From Prochlorococcus sp. AG-347-J14 (GTDB lineage: Bacteria; Cyanobacteriota; Cyanobacteriia; PCC-6307; Cyanobiaceae): 53,054 nucleotides of DNA. A program made the translations under genes and the position numbers. Of this stretch, positions 45,023 to 53,054 are shown in pieces. Where the stretch lies: NCBI GenBank assembly GCA_003281505.1, contig QCBU01000011.1, forward strand, positions 1 to 53,054. The letters run 5' to 3'. Below the pieces are notes generated by a model. That model was not told where the DNA came from. It did not search any database and saw only the letters and a list, made by a program, of their open reading frames with translations. Position 1 is the first letter of the stretch; every line of letters begins with the position of its first letter.

Positions 45023-46309
45023 ATGTCATACAATTTCCTTAATATTCCTAAAGGTTTCAAAAATAATTTTATTAATAAAAAATTCACTTTATTATTATTC
45101 GGAAACTTTTTTTCTCAAATTCTCCTGGGTTTAACTTTTATTTTAATTAGTAAAAGAGTAGATGCTTCAGAAGTCGTAGATTTCGGCAGAAATATTTCTT
45201 TTGCAGGTGTAATAACAATTTTTAGTACACTTAGATTTGAATTATCTGGTTTTGGATTAAACGAAAAATTTGCTAAAAAAAATTTTTCCAGGGCATTAAT
45301 TGTTTCTTCACTTTTAAGTTTTTTTTTGATAATCGTTTCGATAATTTATGCTTCATTTGTTGATAATAAAAAATTCTTATCACTAATAAGTCTTTGTATC
45401 TTAATTTTTTCTAACTCTGCAATTGCAATATTAAATAAATATTACCTTCTAGAATCAAATTATAGAAAAATTACTCTTTTAAGAACATTTCAAGCAATAA
45501 TATTTTTATTTTTTTCTTTTATATTTTTAAACCTCAAGATAAATACTATAACCTTGTATTTCGCACTGGCGAAAATAATAAGCATATTATTAATTATCAA
45601 TAAAAAGGATATAATCTATTTCTGGAATGGTTGCAAATTGCAAATACAAAATAAATCTCAAAAAACTTATAAAAAAAATAATATAAAATTTATTCAATTA
45701 TTTAAAGATAATATTAGAAATAATTTTTCAGCAATAAATAAATCAATTGCATCATATGCTCCAATGTTATTTGGGAGTTTTTTTATTGATGAGAATACCT
45801 TATCTTGTTATTACATTTTAACCACTACATTAGGAAATATAACTTCCAGTCCAAGGAGTGCTGCCAAAGAAATAATTTCTAAAAAATTAAGAGTAATTCA
45901 TAACAGTGTAGATGTAAAAAAACAAAAAATAATTAACATAATATTTTTCTACATCATTTTAACTTTAACAATTTCAACAATTATTTACTTAAGTCCAAAT
46001 ATAATTTCTAGTATTATCAGCTGCAAAGATATTAAATTCTTAATATTTATATGCATACTTTATAAATCATTTGAATCAATATCTTATCCTTTTTCAGACT
46101 TATTAGAAATTTGGAGCAAAAGTAAAAAGCTTTTCTTAATAAATATTAAATTATTTTTCCTAGTTTTTATATTGTGGCCAATTTTAGGGAATTTTATATC
46201 TTTTACATCATCATCAATTTTGATAATTTACATTGGAATGATGTCCCTTTATTGGATAGATTTACTTAGTTTAACTTTTAAAGAATATAGTTTAAAAAAT
46301 TATATTTAG
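45023..46309 (+). CDS. Wzx-like polysaccharide flippase
   Basis: A 428-residue integral membrane protein with about twelve hydrophobic segments. It shows the MATE/Wzx layout: LLLFGNFFSQILLGLTFILI near the start, a run of paired helices, a cytoplasmic basic loop near 200-235, then INKSIASYAPMLFGSFF and a central SSPRSAAKEII. Such proteins flip undecaprenyl-linked repeat units to the periplasmic face. Sequence conservation in this family is low, so the call rests on topology and context. Its 3' end overlaps the convergent glycosyltransferase gene by 18 bases. Confidence 0.75.
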   Translation: MSYNFLNIPKGFKNNFINKKFTLLLFGNFFSQILLGLTFILISKRVDASEVVDFGRNISFAGVITIFSTLRFELSGFGLNEKFAKKNFSRALIVSSLLSFFLIIVSIIYASFVDNKKFLSLISLCILIFSNSAIAILNKYYLLESNYRKITLLRTFQAIIFLFFSFIFLNLKINTITLYFALAKIISILLIINKKDIIYFWNGCKLQIQNKSQKTYKKNNIKFIQLFKDNIRNNFSAINKSIASYAPMLFGSFFIDENTLSCYYILTTTLGNITSSPRSAAKEIISKKLRVIHNSVDVKKQKIINIIFFYIILTLTISTIIYLSPNIISSIISCKDIKFLIFICILYKSFESISYPFSDLLEIWSKSKKLFLINIKLFFLVFILWPILGNFISFTSSSILIIYIGMMSLYWIDLLSLTFKEYSLKNYI

Positions 46310-47581
46310 TATATTTTTCATATAAATTTCTAAAGGTTGCATTTCTTTATTTATTGTAATTAAATAATTAATAAGATTCTCATATTCTCTATTATTAATA
46401 ATTTTAATTGAATTTAATAAAGAGTTGTATAGAGAATTGCTATTAAATTCTTCAGCTAATAAACCAAACTCTTTATATGCCTCTCCTAATATTTCTGAGG
46501 TAGCTGTTCTAACTATAAAATTATTATTCCTTGCCTGACTTTGAAAACCAACTATAGGTAAAAATTGGGCTATTGATTCATTAATAGTATTTCCATATGA
46601 CTCATAAGATGAAGTAAATAAGAAATAATGGTATTTCTGCCAATCTATCTTACTTGAATCAAAACCAGTAATAATTTTTATAAATTTACCAACATTCAAT
46701 TCGTTAATAATTTTATATAGATATTCTAAATCTTCACCTTCACCATATATGTGATATTTTATATTGGCATTACATTTTTGTTGGAGCAGGCTAATAGTTC
46801 TAATTGATAAATCAATATTTTTAAGTGGAGATAATCTTGAAACAGTTAAAAATCTTATAACATTATCATCTTTATTATCAATACCAATTGATTCATAATT
46901 TTTTTTTAAATTCAATTTAAACAAAGGGAACTTTAATACTTGAGCTTCTTTGATTTTCTTACAAGGAAATATACCTAGTAATCTTTTTTTAAATATTTGT
47001 GATGAAACAATAATTTTATCTGAAGATAAAAATGCTAAATATTGAAGTATATAACTTATAAAGCTTTGTATAATCATTACAGTAAATTGCTTGAATTGAA
47101 ATTTAACTTTTTTGATTTTTTGTCTTAGTAATTTGGCTTTGTAATTATATAAACTTTCATGAAAACAAACATTTGGGGGTAAGCTTACAACTTTTATATT
47201 TTTAATTGATAAAAGGAATAATGAACTGAAATGATCTCTAGAAATACATATACAATAATTTTTTTTTGAAAGACTAATTATTCTTCTTCTTAACCTAAAA
47301 CCAAATATTAATCTATCAATTAAAAATAAAGAAAGTAACTTATTTTTTTGGAAGGTTCTTATTCTTGATATTTTATAAATCCCATTATCACTGAATGAAT
47401 CTAAAAGTTTATTACTATTTCGTTTTACTTTAGATGTAAAAACTAAAGTAGATGACTTTTGTCCTGACAGATATTTAGCCATAGAATCTATGCTTGACTC
47501 TATTCCTCCTAAATTAGGCAGATAATAATAAGATATAAATATATAATTTTTTACTTTTTTTTCCATACTTTCATAATACAT
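46292..47581 (-). CDS. Glycosyltransferase family 4
   Basis: A 429-residue GT-B enzyme. The N-terminal FISYYYLPNLGGIESSIDSM holds the GT4 glycine-rich acceptor loop, RFLTVSRLSPLKNIDLSI opens the donor domain, and the E-x7-E-like motif is in YESYGNTINESIAQF near 345-360. The ATG at 47581 is used; a second ATG at 47566 (MEKKVKNY) is closer to the conserved strand and equally possible. It is a single minus-strand gene between plus-strand genes, with an 18-base tail overlap with the Wzx-like gene. Substrate unknown. Confidence 0.82.
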   Translation of the reverse strand: MYYESMEKKVKNYIFISYYYLPNLGGIESSIDSMAKYLSGQKSSTLVFTSKVKRNSNKLLDSFSDNGIYKISRIRTFQKNKLLSLFLIDRLIFGFRLRRRIISLSKKNYCICISRDHFSSLFLLSIKNIKVVSLPPNVCFHESLYNYKAKLLRQKIKKVKFQFKQFTVMIIQSFISYILQYLAFLSSDKIIVSSQIFKKRLLGIFPCKKIKEAQVLKFPLFKLNLKKNYESIGIDNKDDNVIRFLTVSRLSPLKNIDLSIRTISLLQQKCNANIKYHIYGEGEDLEYLYKIINELNVGKFIKIITGFDSSKIDWQKYHYFLFTSSYESYGNTINESIAQFLPIVGFQSQARNNNFIVRTATSEILGEAYKEFGLLAEEFNSNSLYNSLLNSIKIINNREYENLINYLITINKEMQPLEIYMKNILNIIF

Positions 47582-47703
47582 ATAATAAATTAAAAAATAT
47601 TCAATTAAGCAAACTCTTTACATCAAAATGATTACTAAACTACTATGAATTAAAGAGTATTGGGATTTTATTCTTAATCTTTAGTTTTTTTAAATATAAC
47701 TTG

Positions 47704-49386
47704 ATGATTTTATTTCATTCCACAAAACTACTTCTAAAAAATTTAAATGAAAAATTAAGAAATAATTTTATATTTGTATCAATTTTTTTAATATTTAATG
47801 CTGTAGTCGAATCATGCTTAATAATCGTAACTTCAAAATTCTTAAATATTATCTCCACAGATAATATTAATTCTCAATTAATAGACAAAAACTCCTTAAT
47901 TAACGAAAGGATTTTTTGGGGTTTAATATTTATTGTAGTTATATTATTAGCAAATTCATCTAGGATTGTTTCACTGAGACTCTCAACCAAGCTTTCTGCC
48001 AGGATAGGAAAAGAATTTGCCGAAGAATCTTTAAGAACCTATTTATACAAACCTTTTGAATGGTATTTATCAAAAAATAATAGCGATATAATCGCTACAT
48101 TAGTTACACATTCAAATAGAAGCGTTTTATGTGCCAATCAAATTTTACAAATAATTTTGAGTATTTTTATATCTAGTAGTTTGTTTATATCAATATTAAT
48201 TATAAATCCAAAAATTGCGTTATTTATAATTTTTACTTTAATTTTTGCATATTTCATATTTACAAAATTATTTAATTCTAAATTAACTAATACCAGCGAA
48301 ATAATAGGAAAAAATACAAAATTATTAGTTAAATCAATAAATGAAAGTTTGGGTAATATTAGAGATATTAAAATTGACAATTATCAGGATCAATGTGCAC
48401 AAGAATTTAGTAATTTAGATAAGAAATGTCGCTTTAGTTTGGCAGATAGCTTATTTTGGGCTGCTTCGCCAAGATTTATTATTGAGGCTCTAGCATTAAG
48501 TGCTATTGGATTATTAACTATTTTTTATTTTGAAAATTCAATAATACAAATAGGAAGTTTAGGAGCAATCTTATTAGCAAGCCAAAGATTAATCCCAACA
48601 ATTCAACTTGGATATTCTTCTTGGGCAGGAATAAAAGTAAATTCAAAATCGCTTGTCATAATAACTTCTTCTATAGATAAGATGATTACTCAAAACGTGA
48701 CAAATATAAAAAAAGAGCAAATTAATTATGATGAAATTCAATATATCGAATTGAAAGGATTGCAATATAAATATCCTTCATCAAAAAATTTAATAAAATA
48801 TAAAAATTTTAAAATTTACAAAGGTGATAAAATTGCGATTCTTGGCAAATCAGGAAGTGGCAAGAGTACACTACTGGATCTCCTAATAGGATTTCTTACT
48901 CCAACGAAAGGTAACATTAATTTAAAGAAAACCAATGGGAAAGAATTATCTAATATATCTTTATATAAATTAATAAACATAGGACATATCTCTCAATCAA
49001 TTTATCTTTCAGATAAATCCATTTTAGAAAATATTGCATTTGGGCAAATTAAAAATAAAATAAGTTATGACAACATAATAAAAGCTTCAAAAGTATCAGA
49101 TTTATATAATTTTATAAATGAATTACCAAACAAATTTAATACTATCGTCGGCGATAAAGGGGATTCACTAAGTGGAGGGCAAAAACAAAGACTTTCATTA
49201 GCAAGAGCACTTTATAAATCGTCTCAAATATTGTTTCTAGATGAGCCAACAAGTTCACTTGATGATTTTACAGGGAAAAAAGTAATTAATAGATTAATCA
49301 AATCAAATAAAAATGCAACAATTATAATGATTACTCATAATAAAAAATTAGCAGAACTTTTTGATAGAAATATAATTTTAGATTAA
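47704..49386 (+). CDS. ABC transporter, fused permease and ATPase (PglK-like glycan flippase)
   Basis: A 560-residue half-transporter. The ATG at 47704 is preferred over the adjacent in-frame TTG at 47701. The membrane part has about six helices and PglK-like features: YLYKPFEWYLSKNNSDIIA, the GNIRDIKIDN stretch, and FWAASPRFIIEALAL. The ATPase has Walker A GKSGSGKST near 380, signature LSGGQKQR near 488, and Walker B ILFLDEPTSSLDD near 505-517. It probably flips a lipid-linked oligosaccharide. It is the second such protein in the window and leads a four-gene plus-strand run of glycan genes. Confidence 0.87.
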   Translation: MILFHSTKLLLKNLNEKLRNNFIFVSIFLIFNAVVESCLIIVTSKFLNIISTDNINSQLIDKNSLINERIFWGLIFIVVILLANSSRIVSLRLSTKLSARIGKEFAEESLRTYLYKPFEWYLSKNNSDIIATLVTHSNRSVLCANQILQIILSIFISSSLFISILIINPKIALFIIFTLIFAYFIFTKLFNSKLTNTSEIIGKNTKLLVKSINESLGNIRDIKIDNYQDQCAQEFSNLDKKCRFSLADSLFWAASPRFIIEALALSAIGLLTIFYFENSIIQIGSLGAILLASQRLIPTIQLGYSSWAGIKVNSKSLVIITSSIDKMITQNVTNIKKEQINYDEIQYIELKGLQYKYPSSKNLIKYKNFKIYKGDKIAILGKSGSGKSTLLDLLIGFLTPTKGNINLKKTNGKELSNISLYKLINIGHISQSIYLSDKSILENIAFGQIKNKISYDNIIKASKVSDLYNFINELPNKFNTIVGDKGDSLSGGQKQRLSLARALYKSSQILFLDEPTSSLDDFTGKKVINRLIKSNKNATIIMITHNKKLAELFDRNIILD

Positions 49387-49416
49387 ATAAAAGGTATAAT
49401 AAAAAAAAATTTTTTG

Positions 49417-50373
49417 ATGAATATCGTTATAGTTTGGACTGGAAAATCAAAATCGGGGGGTGAATATTATATGAGTAATATATACTCATCTTTTATTGAA
49501 GCTGGTTATAAGATTTCTAAGTACAAAGTTAAAAATTTAAATTTAAAAAAAATTTATATTTTAATTTGCAAATCTGTTGGATCTGGAAATAACTTTTTTA
49601 TATATGAAACAAGAAGTCCAAAAATAGTTTTCATTTCATTAATTTTAAAGTTTTTTGGATATGTCACTATAGGAATACACCAAGAAAAACATTGGATTAA
49701 TGCTAGAAATATATATAGGAACATTTTTTTAAGATTATGCTTTTTTTTAAGCAAACAATTTTCAAATCATATTATTACTAATAGTATTTTAATGAAAAGT
49801 ACTTTTACCAAAAAGAATTCTATAATTATCAATCCTGGCTGTGATAGATTTCAAAAAACAAATATTTATTATGAGAATAAAAAATTCAATCATCTTTATT
49901 ACTTTGGAGATATAAGTAAAAGAAAAGGTATAAAATACATAAAAGAATTAATTAAAAATAAATTATTCATAAATAGTAAATTAAAACTTTTCGTAACTAA
50001 TAAAAAAGTTTTTGAATTACTTGATAGTAGTAAATGTGAATTAAATGAAAATGTAAATATAGGAAATATTCCAAAGAATTCTATTGTTTTAGTGCCAAGT
50101 TTTTTTGAAGGTTACGGAATGGTAATAGCAGAAGCAATATATAGAGGAGATATTTTAGTAGCTGCTTCGGATAGAATAACAGATGAATTAAGAAATAAAT
50201 GCCACATGCAAATATTTTCAGATTCATTAAAAGTTGAAGATAGAATTATTAAGATAAAAAATGCTTTTAATTCAAATTTTAATTCACAAAGTAGATCTTA
50301 TAATCTTACTAAATGGTCAGAAATGAAAGATAAATTTATTAATTTTTTCGTTGAAATTTCCCAATTAAGCTAA
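49417..50373 (+). CDS. Glycosyltransferase, GT4-like
   Basis: A 318-residue protein from the ATG at 49417; an adjacent TTG at 49414 is less likely. The N-terminus MNIVIVWTGKSKSGGEYYM gives a glycine-containing Rossmann loop, and the C-terminal part has LVPSFFEGYGMVIAEAIYRG, the GT4 E-x7-E motif near 230-245. FNHLYYFGDISKRKGIKYI opens the donor domain. It is shorter than most GT4 enzymes. It lies 30 bases after the ABC flippase and shares its final base with the next gene's start (TAATG). Substrate unknown. Confidence 0.78.
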   Translation: MNIVIVWTGKSKSGGEYYMSNIYSSFIEAGYKISKYKVKNLNLKKIYILICKSVGSGNNFFIYETRSPKIVFISLILKFFGYVTIGIHQEKHWINARNIYRNIFLRLCFFLSKQFSNHIITNSILMKSTFTKKNSIIINPGCDRFQKTNIYYENKKFNHLYYFGDISKRKGIKYIKELIKNKLFINSKLKLFVTNKKVFELLDSSKCELNENVNIGNIPKNSIVLVPSFFEGYGMVIAEAIYRGDILVAASDRITDELRNKCHMQIFSDSLKVEDRIIKIKNAFNSNFNSQSRSYNLTKWSEMKDKFINFFVEISQLS

Positions 50374-51122
50374 TGTTAAAAAAATTAATTAGAGTTATCA
50401 AAATAATCAAAAGAGATTGTTGGGAAATATTTAATAAAACTTCTCCATATTATGTACATTGGTTTTTTAAATCTAATCATATTAAAAAGTATCCAAAAAA
50501 AGCAGTAGCGATTGATATTGGAGCTCATTCTGGAAGATTTTCATGGTCTTTAAAAAAAACAAAAAGATTCTCAAAAATTTTCATTTTTGAACCCCAACTC
50601 AAGCTAATTAATCATATAAAAATTTATTTTGATAATAAATATATAATTAATAAAGCATTAAGTAATTTTACAGGAGAAAAGAAATTAAAAATCCCATTCT
50701 CCACTAATAAATTATTAACTACAAGAGCATCTTTAGATGAACCTATTAATGATTCCAAAATTCAAGAATCTAATTATCAAGAGATAAGTGTTTCTGTATC
50801 TACTTTAGATATTGAACTTTCAAATCTTGCAAAAAATGAACAAGATATTTCTTTAATTAAAATAGATGCAGAAGGCGAAGAAATTAATATTCTCGAAGGA
50901 GCTCAAAAAACAATAAAGAAATATAAACCAGATATTTTAATCGAATTGGAATATGGAAGATATAAGAATAAAGTAAATAAATCCATTAAATTTCTAGAGG
51001 ACCACAATTATGCATTAATATTTAATAATCAAACTTATTTTAAATTTGATGAAATTAAAAATTTAATAATTAATAATTACCTAATAAGCTCCGATTTCTT
51101 ATTTTCTGTAATAAATGAATAA
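50373..51122 (+). CDS. FkbM family methyltransferase
   Basis: A 249-residue SAM-dependent methyltransferase. Motif I is AVAIDIGAHSGRFSWSL near residues 46-62, FIFEPQLKLINHI follows near 70-82, and the FkbM signature LIKIDAEGEEINILEGA is near 168-184. It starts at the last base of the glycosyltransferase stop codon and overlaps the next gene by 8 bases, so translation is probably coupled. It likely methylates a hydroxyl of the glycan built by its neighbours. Confidence 0.84.
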   Translation: MLKKLIRVIKIIKRDCWEIFNKTSPYYVHWFFKSNHIKKYPKKAVAIDIGAHSGRFSWSLKKTKRFSKIFIFEPQLKLINHIKIYFDNKYIINKALSNFTGEKKLKIPFSTNKLLTTRASLDEPINDSKIQESNYQEISVSVSTLDIELSNLAKNEQDISLIKIDAEGEEINILEGAQKTIKKYKPDILIELEYGRYKNKVNKSIKFLEDHNYALIFNNQTYFKFDEIKNLIINNYLISSDFLFSVINE

Positions 51123-52086
51123 AAATAATAACTGGATAAATATTAGATACACCCCAAATATATTTGTAGATAATCCTTTTTTGTTTGAATGGGGATTGTC
51201 ATTGAACAACATTCATCTAAATACAATCCCAATAATTATTAACTTAAAATCAATTATAGAGATGAGATTAAGAGGTGATAAATTGTTGCATATTCATTGG
51301 CCAGAATATCAATGGAGAAGTAAGAATATATATTTTCAAATATTAAAGCTAATAAGATTTATTAGTTATTTATTAATATTTAAGATTTTATCTATAAAAA
51401 TAATTTTCTCAGTTCATAATTTCGCACCTCATGAAAAGCAATTCGGATCAAATTTTAATTTATTAGATTTTATTTATAGATTTGGAGATCTTCTTGTTTA
51501 CCATACTTATGCTTATGAATTAATAGAGCCCAAAAAGTCTATTTTCACAAATAAGAAAATTTTATCTATTTACCATAAACATCCCTCTTATAATTCTATA
51601 ATTCATAATTCTCTAAAAGATATTAATAGAAAAAATAAAGTATTAACAATTATTCAAAGACAATATTTCTCAATCTCAAAAATAAAAAAAATAATGCTGA
51701 ATAGTAAATTAGTTTCTGAATTGGAAATTTGGGACAAGTCAGATGTTTTTTTTAAGAAAAATGATGATATAAAAGTAATAAAAAAAGGGAAACTTACTCA
51801 TAAGGAAATGGTCAGTTTGATATCTAGTTATAAATACATATTATTATTACAAAAAGATAATTTGACCTCGGGGATTGCAAATTTATCAAGTGCACTTAAA
51901 ACGATTGTCATTACAAATAATAAATACATTTCATATGATCTAGAAAGAAATAATACTACTCACTACTTGATAACTAAAAATGGTTATCTTGAAAAAAAAG
52001 AATTTAATAATAATATTTCCCAAAAAAATGATGAATATGATCATATCATGGACTACAAAAAGGCAATACATGAATTAATGAATTAA
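51115..52086 (+). CDS. Probable glycosyltransferase (GT-B type)
   Basis: A 323-residue protein without secretion signal. KLLHIHWPEYQWRS near residues 57-70 and IIFSVHNFAPHEKQFG near 100-115 are typical of the acceptor half of mannosyltransferase-like GT-B enzymes, and TSGIANLSSALKTIVI near 260-275 takes the place of the donor-site motif. Overall similarity to any one family is weak. It overlaps the FkbM gene by 8 bases and abuts the convergent last gene with no gap. The function is inferred from fold pattern and context. Confidence 0.65.
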   Translation: MNKNNNWINIRYTPNIFVDNPFLFEWGLSLNNIHLNTIPIIINLKSIIEMRLRGDKLLHIHWPEYQWRSKNIYFQILKLIRFISYLLIFKILSIKIIFSVHNFAPHEKQFGSNFNLLDFIYRFGDLLVYHTYAYELIEPKKSIFTNKKILSIYHKHPSYNSIIHNSLKDINRKNKVLTIIQRQYFSISKIKKIMLNSKLVSELEIWDKSDVFFKKNDDIKVIKKGKLTHKEMVSLISSYKYILLLQKDNLTSGIANLSSALKTIVITNNKYISYDLERNNTTHYLITKNGYLEKKEFNNNISQKNDEYDHIMDYKKAIHELMN

Positions 52087-53054
52087 TTAAAAATAAAAAG
52101 AAGTTTTATCAGTTTTTTCTTTATTAACTCTGCGTAATAAATCAACAAAGAACAAAATAAAGGTATCTAATCTATGCCCATAAATTATTGCGATAATCAA
52201 CACCAACAAATCAAATAAAAAGTACTGACTCTTAAGTGACTTTTTAGAAAAGACTAAACCATATGGAGTAAAAATCAAATAAATTATTATTGAGGATAAA
52301 GAAATTATTCCACCTTCTCCTGCGGCAGTAGCTAATAAATTATGACTATAAATGCCTCCTTTTTTCTGATAATTTTTAAAATAACCAGTATCTAAGACTT
52401 GCTCAGGAAAAAGATTTAAAGAGAATTTCATGAAAGTCCCATAACCTTTTCCTATAATTGGACTCTCTTGAAACATCCTTAAACCTATATATGCATTTAC
52501 CTTCCTGAAGTCAAATCTTTCATCATTAACAAAATCTGTAGAAGTAAGGATTTTTAATTTTGGGACATTATTCCAAATAGTCAAAATAATTAAAAAAGCA
52601 GATATGAAACTAAAACTAATCAATTTAATATTTTGATAGGTTATTCCAATCTTAATTTGAGAAGCGAAAAGTACCACCAAAAATAATAAAGCAGATGTAG
52701 AACCTCCAAGGAGGATCTGAACAACGATTATTAAATCATAAATATCAAACTTAACTAAATTATTTTTTGCTTTTTGAATTATTCGAACTGTTAAGAATGA
52801 AAGAAATATATAGGACATATATGTTGGATCTCTGAACAATCCTGGAAGAACAATATCCCATTCCGATTCATTAAAAACATTTCCATACTCACTTACCAAA
52901 TAACCCACTTTCGTTGTATTAAAGAAAAAAGAGCCAGGTGTTAATACTGATACAAACTGCACTAATAACTGTAAAGGAACAATTCTAATAATTACGCTAT
53001 TAATATCTTCAAACAATGAATAATCTAAATCTTTATCATTATAGTGTGATACTA
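52087..53054 (-). CDS. O-antigen polymerase/ligase-like membrane protein, 5' end outside window
   Basis: The frame is open to the right edge (the last codons read VSHYNDKDLDYSLFEDI), so the gene starts outside the window; an internal TTG at 53016 is not the true start. About 322 residues are visible with about eight hydrophobic segments. The Wzy_C-type loop is present: GKGYGTFMKFSLNLFPEQ and then YSHNLLATAAGEGG, with the conserved His. It is a second member of the family seen at 7316-8596. Polymerase or ligase cannot be decided from sequence. Its stop abuts the convergent glycosyltransferase stop. Confidence 0.78.
   Translation of the reverse strand, partial: VSHYNDKDLDYSLFEDINSVIIRIVPLQLLVQFVSVLTPGSFFFNTTKVGYLVSEYGNVFNESEWDIVLPGLFRDPTYMSYIFLSFLTVRIIQKAKNNLVKFDIYDLIIVVQILLGGSTSALLFLVVLFASQIKIGITYQNIKLISFSFISAFLIILTIWNNVPKLKILTSTDFVNDERFDFRKVNAYIGLRMFQESPIIGKGYGTFMKFSLNLFPEQVLDTGYFKNYQKKGGIYSHNLLATAAGEGGIISLSSIIIYLIFTPYGLVFSKKSLKSQYFLFDLLVLIIAIIYGHRLDTFILFFVDLLRRVNKEKTDKTSFYF

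Noticed and set aside
53016..53054. TTG at 53016 as the start of the last gene
   Set aside because: The frame stays open to the window edge with a protein-like sequence, so the gene most likely begins outside.

Overview
The window looks like a chromosome segment of a marine picocyanobacterium, most likely a low-GC Prochlorococcus. The DNA is very AT-rich and tightly packed. The left end carries a housekeeping block in a cyanobacterial style: serS, an RseP-type site-2 protease, rpsN, pnp with a typical cyanobacterial PNPase N-terminus, cysQ, rsmI and a LapA-like small membrane protein. Assignment to genus is an inference from protein style and base composition; no search was possible.

Layout. 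(1) 1-7035 is core genome, ending with a helix-turn-helix protein of unknown role. (2) 7173-7246 is tRNA-Arg(UCU), with a consensus -10 box just upstream. (3) From 7316 to the right edge every recognised gene belongs to surface-glycan synthesis, so the tRNA marks the left edge of a polysaccharide island that runs off the window. Within it: 7316-8596 (+) Wzy/ligase-like membrane protein; 8617-22660 (-) GDP-mannose and GDP-mannose 3,5-epimerase genes, glycosyltransferases, a NUDIX hydrolase, a nucleotide-sugar dehydrogenase, an initiating sugar-phosphate transferase and an ABC flippase; 22827-29119 (+) a GDP-D,D-heptose operon, a GT2, an FkbM methyltransferase and UDP-glucose dehydrogenase; 29116-33072 (-) galE, UDP-glucuronate 4-epimerase and a Wzz-type chain-length protein; 33345-34457 (+) wecB; 34463-44926 (-) a CapD/WbpM-like dehydratase, a DegT aminotransferase, a PglD-like acetyltransferase, a WbuB-like transferase, a heparinase-like protein, a fused two-domain oxidoreductase and wecC; 45023-53054 alternating strands with a Wzx-like flippase, a second ABC flippase, more glycosyltransferases, a second FkbM methyltransferase and a second, partial Wzy/ligase-like protein.

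How the genes fit together. The activated sugars that can be predicted are GDP-mannose and its 3,5-epimers (GDP-L-galactose or GDP-L-gulose), GDP-D-glycero-D-manno-heptose, UDP-glucuronate, UDP-galacturonate, UDP-galactose, UDP-ManNAc, UDP-ManNAcA, and probably UDP-N,N'-diacetylbacillosamine or a close relative. About nine glycosyltransferases, one initiating transferase, three lipid-linked-glycan flippases (two PglK-like ABC, one Wzx-like), two polymerase/ligase-like proteins and one Wzz suggest more than one glycan, or one complex glycan with redundant export parts.

No stretch above about 300 bases lacks a gene. The longest gaps are 7036-7315 (280 bases, holds the tRNA) and 33073-33344 (272 bases, extremely AT-rich, with a perfect 18-bp palindrome). 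Several island gaps hold perfect or near-perfect inverted repeats that could be operators. I see no integrase, transposase, CRISPR array, rRNA or phage gene.
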